Below, piece by piece: positions 63,858 to 64,000 of a stretch of 64,000 bases of DNA (position 1 is its first letter; each line of letters begins with the position of its first letter). Location: positions 17,433 through 81,432 of the forward strand of contig CAKRRF010000007.1 of the NCBI GenBank assembly GCA_934394985.1, in the 5' to 3' direction. Origin of the DNA: an uncultured Marvinbryantia sp. Its GTDB lineage: Bacteria > Bacillota > Clostridia > Lachnospirales > Lachnospiraceae. A program made the position numbers and the translations under genes. Under the pieces are notes generated by a model. That model did not search any database. It saw nothing but the letters and a program-made list of their open reading frames with translations, and was not told the DNA's origin.

Positions 63858-64000
63858 TTTATCTCAGTCGAGAAGACTCCCACCTCTTTCAGGTGGTGAG
63901 TAACAGCAAGTTCGTCTCAGTGGAAGTCCAATCTCCGACTGAGATAAACGCTCCGCGAGGATGCGCAGTGATTCTGTAAAGAATATGTCAGCTTACGCTG
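63858..64000 (+). repeat. Dispersed palindromic element, copy 4 (cut by the window end)
   Basis: Outer arms of 13 bp (63858-63870 and 63936-63948) are perfectly complementary. Inside is GACTCCCACC (63875-63884), pairing partly with GTGGAAGTC, and competing with a local CCACCT/AGGTGG hairpin. After it comes CTCCGCGAGGAT and GAATATGTCAGCTTACGCTG, parallel to copy 1 (CTCCGGCAGGAT, GAAATATGTCATGC). The element runs off the right edge. Confidence 0.75.

Overview
The window looks like a chromosome segment of an endospore-forming, strictly anaerobic gut Clostridium-type bacterium, most likely a member of the Lachnospiraceae. The evidence is a complete spoIIIAA-AH operon and spoIVB, PolC-type replicase, the Firmicutes order nusB-xseA-xseB-ispA-dxs-tlyA-nadK-argR-recN-spoIVB, and several families typical of this group (DUF5688, DUF6465, DUF4358 and DHHW proteins). 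GC content is moderate. No phage, CRISPR array, rRNA or transposase gene is visible. Most genes are on the minus strand, so the text reads largely right to left.

Region by region: 1-12.5 kb is the conserved block prfC, asp23-like, nusB, xseAB, ispA, dxs, tlyA, nadK, argR, recN, spoIVB, mostly tightly packed or overlapping. 12.7-17.6 kb is the eight-gene spoIIIA operon, with a possible sigma-E promoter in front. 17.6-26.3 kb holds a cupin gene and a minus-strand purine/molybdenum hydroxylase cluster: nucleobase permease, FAD, 2Fe-2S and molybdopterin subunits of a xanthine-dehydrogenase-type enzyme, YqeC, a YqeB-MocA fusion and carbamate kinase. 26.4-30.8 kb has an intracellular GH13 glycosidase, a HIT protein, a DUF6465 protein and a TPP-riboswitch-controlled thiC. 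30.8-42.2 kb has cardiolipin synthase, ligA, rluF-like, a homocysteine methyltransferase, asnB, gdhA, a Gfo/Idh oxidoreductase and a membrane-anchored SH3 protein. 42.3-54.1 kb has tRNA-Arg(CCG), DUF5688, efp, an Xaa-Pro peptidase, yqeG, an AlaA-like aminotransferase, polC, ispG, folA and thyA. 54.1-58.4 kb is a surface O-acetylation-type locus (DHHW and MBOAT genes facing a GDSL-like hydrolase and a lipoprotein). 58.4-64 kb has a PepV-type peptidase, a TtcA-like enzyme, an SseB protein, and a MATE exporter between two identical, inverted tRNA-Arg(ACG) genes.

The most notable non-gene structure is a small family of dispersed palindromic elements, four copies in the window (about 3351-3554, 20605-20658, 41121-41177 and 63858-64000). 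They share short core sequences, but the outer stem differs in sequence at each site while remaining self-complementary. Such compensatory change suggests a conserved fold, possibly a non-autonomous mobile palindrome or a structured RNA. Other points to follow up are the inverted tRNA pair around the MATE gene, a terminator-like hairpin between promoter and start codon of gdhA, the YqeB-MocA fusion, and promoter-embedded palindromes before asnB and the GDSL gene.

All calls come from reading the sequence and from family knowledge. No database search or folding program was run. Where I moved a start codon inward, the reason is a visible ribosome binding site or the family's usual N-terminus.
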